Shown here piece by piece: positions 1-7,064 of a stretch of 47,442 nt of DNA. The stretch covers positions 1 through 47,442 of the forward strand of contig CBFHQL010000014.1 of NCBI GenBank assembly GCA_965658025.1, in the 5' to 3' direction. Within the stretch, counting starts at the first letter, position 1. Each line of letters begins with the position of its first letter. This DNA is from UBA3537 sp965658025 (GTDB taxonomy: Bacteria > Bacteroidota > Bacteroidia > Flavobacteriales > Flavobacteriaceae). The position numbers and the translations under genes are program-made. A model generated the notes under the pieces. That model was given only the letters and a program-made list of their open reading frames with translations. It ran no database searches and was not told where the DNA came from.

Positions 1-1
1 G

Positions 2-235
2 CCTAAAACTACAAATTTTGACAACAATCAATGTGTAGCCTGCCACCGTCCGCAGTGTACAACACATTTTCAAAATTATCCGTTAGATGAGTTAGTTATG
101 CCCGCTCCGTTTCAAAACGCGACCAATTTTGACCATAGCAATATAGCCAATGCCGATAGACAAGCCATCAGAGATTGGTGTGCTACACTTGGATTACCAA
201 ATTTGGGCGGAGGTGATGACAATGATAATGATTAA
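2..235 (+). CDS. C-terminal part of a c-type cytochrome domain protein (5' end outside window)
   Basis: The frame is open from the left edge to a TAA at 233-235. It encodes about 77 residues with one haem-attachment motif, C-V-A-C-H, near residue 12. A methionine in L-V-M-P-A-P could be the distal haem ligand. The tail is rich in G, D and N. CxxCH plus a downstream Met-Pro is typical of monohaem cytochrome c domains of exported proteins. The N-terminus, and any signal or other domains, lie outside the window, so the full protein cannot be named. The last conserved stretch, RDWCATLGL, reappears right after the assembly gap downstream, so this gene probably has a tandem relative. Confidence 0.7.
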   Translation, partial: PKTTNFDNNQCVACHRPQCTTHFQNYPLDELVMPAPFQNATNFDHSNIANADRQAIRDWCATLGLPNLGGGDDNDND

Positions 236-252
236 TGGTTGTAAAACTCTTT

Positions 253-262
253 NNNNNNNNNN
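253..262. other. Assembly gap (10 N)
   Basis: Ten unresolved bases. The flanking sequence on the right (263-289) is a near copy of 170-196, 24 of 27 bases identical by my count. This suggests the assembler joined or collapsed two tandem, similar genes. The real distance across the gap may be far more than 10 bases. Confidence 0.95.
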
Positions 263-292
263 AGAGATTGGTGTGCAACTCTTGGGTTATGA
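263..292 (+). CDS. Last codons of a second cytochrome-like gene, truncated by the gap
   Basis: Reading from the gap gives R-D-W-C-A-T-L-G-L and then TGA at 290-292. The same nine residues lie near the end of the upstream cytochrome fragment, with silent differences in the DNA. This is therefore most likely the 3' end of a paralogue whose body is missing in the gap. A continuous reading frame from 235 through the gap into the next gene is an artefact of the N run. Confidence 0.5.
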   Translation, partial: RDWCATLGL

Positions 293-321
293 AGTATTGG
301 TGTTTAAATAATGATATTAAG

Positions 322-669
322 ATGAAAAAAATAATACGTACTAGTATTTTAATGATATTGATTTCAAGTTGTTCTGAGGGTTATATCCCCATTGAAGAAA
401 CGACACAAATTCCACCAGGTCCCGTTACTTACGAAACACATATTAGTCCAATTATTTCTTCAAGATGTATTAGTTGTCATAGCGGTAACAATCCTCAAGC
501 GGGGCTTTTATTGGAAAACTATAATCAAGTTCGCAATTCTTCAGAAAATGGATTACTTATCCAACGCATAAATGATCCTGCAAATCCAATGCCAACTACA
601 GGATTAATGCCACTTTCGACTAGAGTACTTTTTGATGAATGGAGCAATAATGGATATTTAGAAAACTAG
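322..669 (+). CDS. Small cytochrome c-like lipoprotein
   Basis: 115 residues. I start at ATG 322 because it gives a clean lipoprotein signal (K-K, hydrophobic stretch, then I-S-S-C with Cys17); in-frame codons upstream run into the assembly gap. The mature part has a single haem motif C49-I-S-C-H53 and a later M-P-T-T-G-L-M-P segment that could supply the distal Met ligand. This resembles the short cytochrome domains of Bacteroidota exported proteins. It probably sits on the periplasmic face as a haem or redox protein. Its stop is directly followed by the YceI gene, so the two are likely co-transcribed. The electron partner is unknown. Confidence 0.7.
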   Translation: MKKIIRTSILMILISSCSEGYIPIEETTQIPPGPVTYETHISPIISSRCISCHSGNNPQAGLLLENYNQVRNSSENGLLIQRINDPANPMPTTGLMPLSTRVLFDEWSNNGYLEN

Positions 670-671
670 TG

Positions 672-1220
672 ATGAAAACAACTAAGGTCTTAATTATTTT
701 TTGTGTTTTATTATCACTGCAGCTTCATGCACAAAAATATTTTACCCGTTCAGGGATAACTCAATTTGAAGCCTCAGAAAAAGCCTTTGAGCCTATAGAA
801 GCGATAAACACAAGCACTACAGTAATATTAAACGCTAACAATGGCAATATCGTCTCACAGGTGTTTATGGCAGGGTTTCAATTTAATAATGCCTTAATGC
901 AAGAGCATTTTAATGAGAATTACATGGATAGTTATCAATACCCTAAAGCTACCTTTAAAGGCAATCTAGATAATTTTTCTTTTGTTAGTTTGAATGTTAA
1001 TAACAGTTATGATTTAAATGGTGTACTAACTATAAAGGGTCTCGAAAAAAACATTCAAACATCTGTTACTGTAAAAGTTGAAAACGATCAAATATTTATT
1101 TCAGGTAGTTTTTTTGTAAGTGCTAAGGATTTCAATATTAAAATTCCTTCAATTGTTCGAGATAAAATTGCTAAACAAATACAAATCAATATTGATTATG
1201 AACTTATTGAAAAAAAATAA
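672..1220 (+). CDS. YceI-family periplasmic protein
   Basis: 182 residues with a cleavable signal peptide ending near L-H-A-Q. The rest fits the YceI lipocalin-like fold: the F-x-A-S-E start strand, N-x-N-N-G-N-I-V-S-Q-V, the central M-Q-E-H-F-N-E-N-Y-M-D-S-Y-Q-Y-P-K-A-T-F-K-G segment typical of the family, and a final I-Q-I-N-I-D-Y-E strand. YceI proteins bind long isoprenoid-type lipids, and in Bacteroidota they often neighbour cytochromes and DUF5777 proteins, as here. A GTG at 669 overlaps the previous stop. I prefer ATG 672, but either is possible. Confidence 0.85.
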   Translation: MKTTKVLIIFCVLLSLQLHAQKYFTRSGITQFEASEKAFEPIEAINTSTTVILNANNGNIVSQVFMAGFQFNNALMQEHFNENYMDSYQYPKATFKGNLDNFSFVSLNVNNSYDLNGVLTIKGLEKNIQTSVTVKVENDQIFISGSFFVSAKDFNIKIPSIVRDKIAKQIQINIDYELIEKK

Positions 1221-1587
1221 ATCTTTCTTTATCATTTTTTCAATAATGATAATTAGTATAATTTCTATTTATCAATATATTTCTCTTGCCCCAAAAAAAG
1301 TCGTTGCAATAACACCTGAATATACAGGAAATGCAAATGAATTCAACTATTTGGTAACTGATAATCTTTCCCATTGGATAAGTAAAGTTGTTCAAATAAC
1401 TGGAAAAGCCACACAGGTTAATGAGGATGGTATTTTACTTAACGGCACCATATATTGTCAATTTGAAAACAAAAAGGATATCCAGTCAATTGTAGAAAAT
1501 CAGAATATTATGGTCAAAGGAAAATTGGTTGGGTTTGATGAATTATTAATGGAAATAAAATTAAATCAATGTATTATTATTCAATAA
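1198..1587 (+). CDS. Membrane-anchored OB-fold protein (tRNA_anti-like family)
   Basis: 129 residues. ATG 1198 is chosen because it begins a short basic N-terminus followed by a membrane segment at about residues 9-28. The gene then overlaps the YceI gene by 23 nt. The remainder (W-I-S-K-V-V-Q-I-T-G-K-A-T, G-I-L-L-N-G-T-I-Y-C-Q-F, I-M-V-K-G-K-L-V-G-F-D) has the strand pattern of the OB-fold 'tRNA_anti-like' family of Bacteroidota, common beside YceI genes. Its function is unknown. The name reflects fold similarity only and does not imply tRNA binding. Confidence 0.65.
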   Translation: MNLLKKNKSFFIIFSIMIISIISIYQYISLAPKKVVAITPEYTGNANEFNYLVTDNLSHWISKVVQITGKATQVNEDGILLNGTIYCQFENKKDIQSIVENQNIMVKGKLVGFDELLMEIKLNQCIIIQ

Positions 1588-2450
1588 AAAAATCGTTTTT
1601 AATATCAATATTATCAGTAATTCCTTTTTTGGGTCAAGCTCAGGAAGATGATTTACTAAAAGAGTTGGACAATTTAAATCAAAATGAAACCAGATTTGAA
1701 TTACCTGCCTTTAAAGCCCTTCAAATTGGAAATCTACAATCAACAAAAGTGGTTGATAAAGGGGATTTGTACATGGTAGTCGCACACCGTTTTGGAACTA
1801 TAAAGAATGGAATAGATGACTTTTTTGGATTAGACCAAGCCAATACTAAAATTCAATTATTGTATGGCTTATTGCCAAATTTACAAGTGGGAATTAGCAG
1901 AGATAGTTATGAAAAAACTTACTCTGGAACTGCCAAATACAAGTTATTCAAACAATCCGATAGAGTTCCTTTTAATGTTTCACTTTATGGAAGTGCAGAT
2001 ATGAATTCACAGCTCAAAAAAAGTGTTTACCCTGGGTTAAAAACATCTGATCGATTTTCATATACTGCACAAATTTTAGCATCAAGAAGTTTTTCAGAAA
2101 AACTTTCTTTAGAAGTAGCGCCAATTTTTGTGCGTCACAATTTACAAGATTTGAATTTTACTAAAACTCTGACTCATAATCATCTACTTTTTGGGATGGG
2201 AGGTCGCTATAAACTTTCTAAAAGATTGAGTTTGAATATGGACTATGCCTATAATTTTAGTAAAAACAAGAATTCATTATATAAAAACCCTTTAACAATA
2301 GGGGTTGATATTGAAACAGGCGGTCATGTTTTTCAATTATTATTTACCAACTCCAGATCGAGTAATGATAGTAGTTTTTTAACAGAAACCACTGGAGATT
2401 GGTCCAAGGGTGAAATTTCATTTGGCTTCAACATTGTACGTGTATTTTAA
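1569..2450 (+). CDS. DUF5777-family beta-barrel protein
   Basis: 293 residues with a signal peptide ending near G-Q-A-Q and a body of amphipathic strands (for example V-A-H-R-F-G-T-I, L-Q-V-G-I-S-R-D, S-F-G-F-N-I-V-R-V-F) ending in a C-terminal aromatic, as in outer-membrane barrels. The motif order matches my memory of DUF5777, a Bacteroidota family usually encoded with YceI and cytochrome genes. It overlaps the OB-fold gene by 19 nt, so the cytochrome-YceI-OB-DUF5777 genes form one operon. The biochemical role is not known. Confidence 0.7.
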   Translation: MYYYSIKKSFLISILSVIPFLGQAQEDDLLKELDNLNQNETRFELPAFKALQIGNLQSTKVVDKGDLYMVVAHRFGTIKNGIDDFFGLDQANTKIQLLYGLLPNLQVGISRDSYEKTYSGTAKYKLFKQSDRVPFNVSLYGSADMNSQLKKSVYPGLKTSDRFSYTAQILASRSFSEKLSLEVAPIFVRHNLQDLNFTKTLTHNHLLFGMGGRYKLSKRLSLNMDYAYNFSKNKNSLYKNPLTIGVDIETGGHVFQLLFTNSRSSNDSSFLTETTGDWSKGEISFGFNIVRVF

Positions 2451-2503
2451 GTTAATTTTTATTAGTAGTTCAATTATACACTCAAATTAATATTCTTCTA
2501 AAT

Positions 2504-2836
2504 ATGTTTGAAAGGTTAAAAGCTAAATGGAATATTCATTCCAACGTTCAATTGATCATAATTTTTATTGTGTTTGCAATAACAGGAAGTTTAAGTTTAA
2601 AAATCACGAAACCTATTTTAATTTACATTGGGGTAGATTCAGGATATTTTAAGACCTTTTTTTTAGGGTATTTTTTATATGTTCTTATTAGAATTTTAAT
2701 ACTATTTCCCGTATATCAAATATTACTTGTAGCCATCGGAACTTTATTCGGTCAATTTGATTTTTTTTGGAATTTCACAAAGAATACATTAAGAAAGACC
2801 TTTCTTAAACTTATTAATAAAATTTTCTTTAAATGA
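2504..2836 (+). CDS. DUF6787-family small membrane protein
   Basis: 110 residues with two or three membrane segments (about residues 16-36, 48-58 and 60-82). The start M-F-E-R-L-K-A-K-W-N and the later V-A-I-G-T-L-F-G-Q-F-x-F-F-W-N-F are the signature ends of DUF6787, a short inner-membrane family in Flavobacteriia. It lies 53 nt after the DUF5777 gene and just ahead of a strong terminator, so it is probably the last gene of this left-flank operon. Its function is unknown. Confidence 0.7.
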   Translation: MFERLKAKWNIHSNVQLIIIFIVFAITGSLSLKITKPILIYIGVDSGYFKTFFLGYFLYVLIRILILFPVYQILLVAIGTLFGQFDFFWNFTKNTLRKTFLKLINKIFFK

Positions 2837-2885
2837 AAGATTTTAAAATACTTTGTTTTTCATGATGTTGTTTACTTGTTTTTTG

Positions 2886-2913
2886 AAAAGGGGTTGTTAG
2901 TTCAACCCCTTTT
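2886..2913 (+). terminator. Intrinsic terminator after DUF6787 gene
   Basis: Perfect 11-bp inverted repeat AAAAGGGGTTG / CAACCCCTTTT around a 6-nt loop, ending in T residues. It lies 49 nt after the DUF6787 stop. The A-rich left arm makes it usable on the opposite strand too. Confidence 0.85.
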
Positions 2914-3065
2914 ATTTCATATAGTTTGCTTTAATAAGTCTACTGTAGTGTAAAGTTGTGATGCAGGGTTATTCGTTCATGATAAGGGTCATTATATGAT
3001 GGGTGTCGATTAAGTCTCTCGGAGTTAAACTGATGTTCGATATTTCGATTGGGTTATCTACAAAG

Positions 3066-3091
3066 AAACTCCTTGAGAAATCAAGGAGTTT
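3066..3091 (+). terminator. Second intrinsic terminator in the gene-poor stretch
   Basis: Perfect 11-bp stem AAACTCCTTGA / TCAAGGAGTTT with a GAAA tetraloop, followed by more T. No protein gene lies between it and the previous terminator 150 nt upstream, so it may end a short untranslated RNA or a decayed gene. Confidence 0.8.
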
Positions 3092-3216
3092 TTATTTTGG
3101 GGTCAATTGATGCTTGCATCGTTTTGAGAACAAAATAAAAAATTAGATTGTAAAGCAATCGGAGTTTCTTTGGGCTGTTTTCCTTATTGGTCCATTCCGT
3201 AACAACTTGGAGGAAT

Positions 3217-3236
3217 GAATCCTGTCCCCGCTACTA
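3217..3236 (+). other. tRNA 3'-end-like 20-mer (possible attachment-site relic)
   Basis: GAATCCTGTCCCCGCTACTA has the layout of the last part of a bacterial tRNA: part of the T loop, the T-stem 3' arm CCTGT, an acceptor 3' arm and unpaired bases. From memory it resembles initiator tRNA-Met of Flavobacteriia. No matching acceptor 5' arm (AGCGGGG-like) or anticodon arm lies in the preceding 90 nt, so this is not a complete tRNA gene. It is followed 7 nt later by a strong terminator, as a real tRNA would be. A lone tRNA tail is typical of one end of an integrated element. Confidence 0.35.
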
Positions 3237-3243
3237 AGACAAT

Positions 3244-3283
3244 AAAACGGTTATACTTTTATAAAAGTGTAGCCGTTTTTTTT
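3244..3283 (+). terminator. Third terminator, long hairpin and T run
   Basis: AAAACGG at 3244-3250 pairs with CCGTTTT at 3273-3279. The pairing continues inwards (TTATACTTTT with AAAAGTGTAG, two G-T wobbles) to an almost loop-less tip, and eight T follow the CCG. It stands directly after the tRNA-like tail. Confidence 0.85.
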
Positions 3284-3308
3284 ATTTTTACATTTAATTT
3301 TTAATTAA

Positions 3309-3724
3309 ATGATTTATTATTCTAAAGTTTCATATACATTATTATTATTGTATTTGTATTTTTTTTTGGACCATTAATCCCTAACTATATAAACGATGGT
3401 TTTAACAGTAATATGTATTTAATGACTTTAGCTCTGATCATTTTATTTGGATTAATATTACATATGTTTTTCAATACCACTTACAAGATTCAGAATGAAA
3501 AACTTTATATAAAATGTGGATTTATTAAATATCGTCCTGTAAATATTTGGGAGATTAAAAAAGTTTCTAAATCATCAAATATCATTTCCTCTCCTGCTGC
3601 TTCATTTGACAGAATAGAAATCATATATGGTAAGTTTGACAAATTAATAATCTCTCCAAAACACAAAACTAAATTTGTTGAAGATTTACAAAAAATTAAT
3701 CCTGAGATTATAAATAATCTTTAG
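3309..3724 (+). pseudogene. Bacterial PH-domain membrane protein, frameshifted in a T run
   Basis: Two reading frames together give one protein. ATG 3309 starts M-I-Y-Y-S-K-V-S-Y and a membrane segment. After a run of nine T (3359-3367) that frame stops at 3375, while the +2 frame continues with F-G-P-L-I-P-N-Y and runs to the TAG at 3722-3724. One extra T would join them into about 138 residues: two membrane segments, then a PH-like domain (Y-K-I-Q-N-E-K-L-Y-I-K-C-G, I-S-S-P-A-A-S-F-D-R-I-E-I-I-Y-G, I-I-S-P-K-H-K). The ISSPA-SFDRIEI-YGK block is characteristic of the short bPH proteins of Flavobacteriia. An internal ATG at 3413 would give only the second half. The shift may be real or a homopolymer error. 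Confidence 0.7.
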
Positions 3725-4166
3725 AGACAAGTTTTTTTATTGTAATCACCCTTGCCTCCTTTAAATGAATGGATTAACCAAATGTAGGATTCAAATTTGA
3801 GGTTCGATATGTTCTGTCGTTCGGATTTATGATAACCACCACGTTAGATGTCTTTATAACGCTGACTGTTACCTGCTAGTTTCATCTGTTCTCTTAAAAC
3901 ACTCTTTATGCTCTTTTAACCTAAAACTCACGAAAAGATTTTCAACAATATTACAGGGTCTTTTTTAGTTGACTTTTTGGATGTAGTTTTTGGTGCTTTA
4001 TGCTGCGGATATTTTATGGATTTGACTAAATAGCTATCCTTGTTTTTGGATCAAGTACTTATTAAATTACATGATAGGACAGGATACAATGAATTTCTTT
4101 ATATATTAAATTTATGCTTGTAATAAAAAAGATAAAAAATTAAATTTAAATAATTAAAAACTATAA
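3725..4166. other. Intergenic region before the uronate operon
   Basis: Apart from the promoter at 4070-4114, I see no gene with convincing codon use or family resemblance. Short broken frames on the minus strand (about 3790-4040) could be remains of a decayed gene, but none is recognisable. Confidence 0.4.
4070..4114 (+). promoter_or_regulatory. Direct-repeat operator copy 1 and -7 box, uronate operon promoter
   Basis: The 18-mer CATGATAGGACAGGATAC (4070-4087) fits the consensus CAGnATAGnACAGGATnn found at four other promoters here. It reads as two half-sites, CATGATAG and CAGGATAC, 10 bp apart. Nineteen nt later comes TAAATTTA (4107-4114), close to the Bacteroidota -7 consensus TAnnTTTG. 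This predicts transcription starting near 4118, about 50 nt before the first ATG. The operator would cover roughly -48 to -31, where an activator touching RNA polymerase would sit. Confidence 0.7.
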
Positions 4167-4994
4167 ATGAGTAAGACTATTGTATTAACTGGCGCAGGGG
4201 GTGTTTTGTGCAGTACCCTTGCCAAAGCCTTGGCTAAACAAGGGCATAATATTGCTGTGCTTGATTTGAGAAAGGAAGCAGCCGAAAAAGTTGCTGATGC
4301 GATTACCAAAAATGGTGGAAATGCTATAGGTGTTGAGTCAAATGTTTTGGACAAGACTTCATTGATATCTTCTAAAAAGTTAGTGAATGACGCTTTTGGG
4401 AAAGTTGATATTCTAGTTAATGGGGCTGGTGGAAATCATCCTTCGGGCACAACCTCTAATCCATTTTTAGCGCCAGAGGATTTACACAACAACACAGATA
4501 CCCTTAAAACATTTTTTGACCTAGATCCAAAAGGCATAGAGTTTACATTTAACCTTAACTTCCTGGGGACTCTTATTCCAACACAAGTTTTTGCAGAAGA
4601 TATGGTTGGGCGCGACGGGTGTAGTGTGTTAAACATTTCTTCCATGAATGCGTTCACACCTCTAACCAAAATACCAGCATATAGTGGTGCTAAGGCTGCT
4701 GTGTCCAATTTTACCCAGTGGTTGGCAGTTCATTTTTCTAAAGTTGGTATTCGCGTTAATGCTTTAGCCCCTGGATTTTTCTTAACAGACCAAAACCGTT
4801 CATTACTTACTCACGCCGATGGGAGCTTAACTCCGCGTGGTCAGCAAATTATTGATCAAACCCCAATGGGACGCTATGGCGAGCCAGAAGATTTGGTAGG
4901 TACAACGCTCTGGCTTTGTAGTGATGCCTCAAAATTTGTAACAGGAATTGTAGTGCCAATAGATGGAGGCTTTGCAGCCTACAGCGGGGTCTAA
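4167..4994 (+). CDS. SDR oxidoreductase, probable D-mannonate oxidoreductase (fructuronate reductase)
   Basis: 275 residues, a classical-length short-chain dehydrogenase. The nucleotide-binding loop is T8-G-A-G-G-V-L-C, N-G-A-G lies at 85-88, and the catalytic set is Ser159, Tyr172 and Lys176 (Y-S-G-A-K). An insertion at about 90-120 (H-P-S-G...F-F-D-L-D) is typical of the SDR-type mannonate oxidoreductases, such as the Bacillus UxuB type, and sets it apart from FabG. The reaction would be D-fructuronate to D-mannonate with NAD(P)H in the cytoplasm. The next gene, UxuA, uses that product, which supports the call. It is the first gene after operator copy 1. Specificity within SDRs cannot be proven from sequence alone. 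Confidence 0.8.
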   Translation: MSKTIVLTGAGGVLCSTLAKALAKQGHNIAVLDLRKEAAEKVADAITKNGGNAIGVESNVLDKTSLISSKKLVNDAFGKVDILVNGAGGNHPSGTTSNPFLAPEDLHNNTDTLKTFFDLDPKGIEFTFNLNFLGTLIPTQVFAEDMVGRDGCSVLNISSMNAFTPLTKIPAYSGAKAAVSNFTQWLAVHFSKVGIRVNALAPGFFLTDQNRSLLTHADGSLTPRGQQIIDQTPMGRYGEPEDLVGTTLWLCSDASKFVTGIVVPIDGGFAAYSGV

Positions 4995-5004
4995 AATATA
5001 ACAA

Positions 5005-6192
5005 ATGAATTTAAAACTAGAACAAACATGGCGCTGGTATGGTCCTAATGACCCAGTATCTCTTTTAGACATAAAACAATCAGGCGCAACAGGTATTGTA
5101 TCCGCTTTACACCATATTCCTAACGGACAAGTGTGGACAGTTGAGGAAATTGAAAACCGCAAAACCGAAATTGAAAGTGCTGGATTAACATGGTCTGTAG
5201 TAGAGAGTGTACCGATACACGAGAACATAAAAACCAAGTCTGGAGATTATAAGATTTACATCAATAACTATAAGCAAACCCTTCTAAATTTAGGTAAATG
5301 CGGAATAGATATAGTATGTTATAATTTCATGCCAGTACTGGACTGGACACGTACAAATTTAGACTATGAAGTAGATGACAAATCTACCGCATTGCGTTTT
5401 GAAGCAGCGGCTTTTGTTGCCTTTGACATGTTTTTGTTAAAGCGTCCTAATGCAACGCATGAATATACCGAAGTACAAAAAGAAGCGGCAAAACAGTTTT
5501 TGAAAAACACATCAGAAGACGACCAGAAAAAACTGGTGAGAAATATTATTGCGGGATTACCTGGTGCTGAAGAAGGATATACCTTGCAGGAGTTTAATCA
5601 AATTTTAGCAACCTACAAAGACATAGGCCCAAAGCAATTAAAAGCCAATCTTTTCTCTTTTTTATCAGAGATCATACCAGCCGCTGAGCAAGCAGGTGTG
5701 TTAATGTGTATACACCCAGACGATCCTCCTTTTCCTATTTTAGGATTACCCAGGGTAGTAAGTACAGAACAAGATATAGTTGACTTGTATGATGCGGTTA
5801 AAAGTCCTAATAATGGGCTCACGTTCTGTACAGGTTCTTTTGGAGTTCGAGCAGATAATGATTTAGCGGGCATGGTTGAGCGTTTAGGAGATCGTATTCA
5901 TTTTATTCATCTCAGAGCAACTAAGCGCGATAGTGAAGGTAACTTTCACGAAGCAGATCATCTAGAGGGTGACGTAGATATGTATGCTGTAATGAAAGCG
6001 TTGATATTAGAACAAAAGAAACGTGCGGATGCCGGTCGAATGGATTTGCGTATGCCTTTCAGACCAGACCATGGGCATAAAATGCTAGATGATTTAAAAA
6101 AGAAAACAAATCCTGGATATTCAGGCATAGGACGCTTGAGAGGTCTTGCTGAATTACGAGGTTTAGAGTTAGGTATAAGACGTTCCCTATAA
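5005..6192 (+). CDS. uxuA: Mannonate dehydratase
   Basis: 395 residues, full family length. It has the UxuA start (L-E-Q-T-W-R-W-Y-G-P-N-D-P-V-S-L), A-L-H-H-I-P-N-G-Q-V-W, V-V-E-S-V-P-I-H-E, the long L-D-W-T-R-T-N-L region, I-H-P-D-D-P-P near residue 236, H-F-I-H-L-R-A-T, and the closing M-P-F-R-P-D-H-G-H with metal-binding His/Asp. It converts D-mannonate to 2-keto-3-deoxygluconate (KDG) in the cytoplasm. It sits 10 nt after the fructuronate reductase gene, so the two steps are encoded together. The first step, UxaC, lies in the divergent operon at 15.9-17.3 kb. Confidence 0.96.
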   Translation: MNLKLEQTWRWYGPNDPVSLLDIKQSGATGIVSALHHIPNGQVWTVEEIENRKTEIESAGLTWSVVESVPIHENIKTKSGDYKIYINNYKQTLLNLGKCGIDIVCYNFMPVLDWTRTNLDYEVDDKSTALRFEAAAFVAFDMFLLKRPNATHEYTEVQKEAAKQFLKNTSEDDQKKLVRNIIAGLPGAEEGYTLQEFNQILATYKDIGPKQLKANLFSFLSEIIPAAEQAGVLMCIHPDDPPFPILGLPRVVSTEQDIVDLYDAVKSPNNGLTFCTGSFGVRADNDLAGMVERLGDRIHFIHLRATKRDSEGNFHEADHLEGDVDMYAVMKALILEQKKRADAGRMDLRMPFRPDHGHKMLDDLKKKTNPGYSGIGRLRGLAELRGLELGIRRSL

Positions 6193-6220
6193 ATAATTAG
6201 AATCAAATAAAAGAAAATAT

Positions 6221-7063
6221 ATGTCAACATCATTTGAAACACGCTATGCTTCAAGTCCAAAAGCAGTAAAACAATACGACACAGATCAACTAAGAGAGGA
6301 GTTTATGATTCCCAATCTTATGCAAAACGGAAAGGTAAAATGGGTTTACACACACTACGACCGTTATATGGCTGGTGGAGCTGTGCCCTCAACTTCCAAT
6401 TTAAAATTAGAAACTATTGATCCCCTAAAATCCGAATATTTTTTAGAGCGTCGTGAGTTAGGCATTATCAATGTTGGTGGCGATGGAATTGTCTATGTCG
6501 ATGGTGAAGCTTTTGAAATTGGTCACAAAGACGCCTTATATATTGGTAAAGGAGTAAAAGAAGTAGAATTTAATAGTCGTGATGCGAAAGATCCTGCCAA
6601 ATTTTACATGAACTCTGCACCAGCTCACATGACCTATCCTACCAAAAAAACAAGTCTTGCTGAAGCTAATAAAATAGAGTTGGGAAGCTTGGAAACGGCC
6701 AACCACAGAACAGTTAGTCAAATGATTATAGGTGGCATTATTACAACTTGCCAATTGCAAATGGGTATGACAGAACTCAAAACAGGAAGCGTATGGAATA
6801 CCATGCCAGCACACGTGCATGACAGACGTATGGAAATCTATTTTTATTTGGACGTCCCACAAGAACAAGCCGTTTGTCATTTTATGGGCCAACCTCAAGA
6901 GACACGTCATATTTGGATGCATAATCACCAAGCCGTTATATCTCCTCCTTGGTCTATTCACTCAGGTTCAGGAACTTCGAACTACACGTTTATTTGGGGA
7001 ATGGCTGGTGAAAACTTAGACTATAATGATATGGATGTTGCTAAAATTACTGATTTAAGATAA
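6221..7063 (+). CDS. kduI: 5-dehydro-4-deoxy-D-glucuronate isomerase
   Basis: 280 residues, full length for KduI. The four zinc ligands are visible as H198-x-H200, E205 (H-V-H-D-R-R-M-E) and H247 (P-P-W-S-I-H-S-G). I remember the E. coli ligands at positions offset by two. The start R-Y-A-S-S-P and the W-G-M-A-G-E-N end are family hallmarks. It isomerises the open form of the unsaturated uronate released by polysaccharide lyases plus a GH88/GH105 hydrolase, which agrees with the GH105 gene at 45 kb. The next gene, KduD, starts after one base, so they are translated together. Confidence 0.96.
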   Translation: MSTSFETRYASSPKAVKQYDTDQLREEFMIPNLMQNGKVKWVYTHYDRYMAGGAVPSTSNLKLETIDPLKSEYFLERRELGIINVGGDGIVYVDGEAFEIGHKDALYIGKGVKEVEFNSRDAKDPAKFYMNSAPAHMTYPTKKTSLAEANKIELGSLETANHRTVSQMIIGGIITTCQLQMGMTELKTGSVWNTMPAHVHDRRMEIYFYLDVPQEQAVCHFMGQPQETRHIWMHNHQAVISPPWSIHSGSGTSNYTFIWGMAGENLDYNDMDVAKITDLR

Positions 7064-7064
7064 G

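Larger units (their letters stand above)
2837..3308. other. Gene-poor stretch with three terminators
   Basis: No coding frame longer than a few dozen codons with a plausible start is visible on either strand. The stretch holds three strong hairpin terminators and a 20-nt tRNA-like tail, described separately. The roughly 150 nt between the first two hairpins, and a similar length between the second and third, could be small RNAs or decayed tRNA or element ends. I cannot assign either to a known RNA family. Confidence 0.5.

Noticed and set aside
235..321. Coding start of the cytochrome-like lipoprotein at ATG 235
   Set aside because: The frame from 235 runs through the N gap and non-matching sequence. 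The lipoprotein signal begins at ATG 322.
3130..3236. Complete tRNA gene ending at the tRNA-like tail
   Set aside because: I looked for a 5' acceptor arm complementary to the tail, a D arm and an anticodon arm in the preceding 90 nt and found none.
3948..3961. ATATTACAGGGT, a weak match to the shared operator
   Set aside because: Two mismatches in the core and no -7 element at the 19-nt spacing.
3790..4040. Possible decayed gene on the minus strand
   Set aside because: Only short frames separated by stops; no recognisable motif, so decay cannot be told from random sequence.
6536..6961. 141-codon minus-strand open frame inside kduI
   Set aside because: It is fully antisense to a well-supported gene with intact zinc ligands, has Cys/His-rich composition typical of reverse-frame artefacts, and resembles no family.
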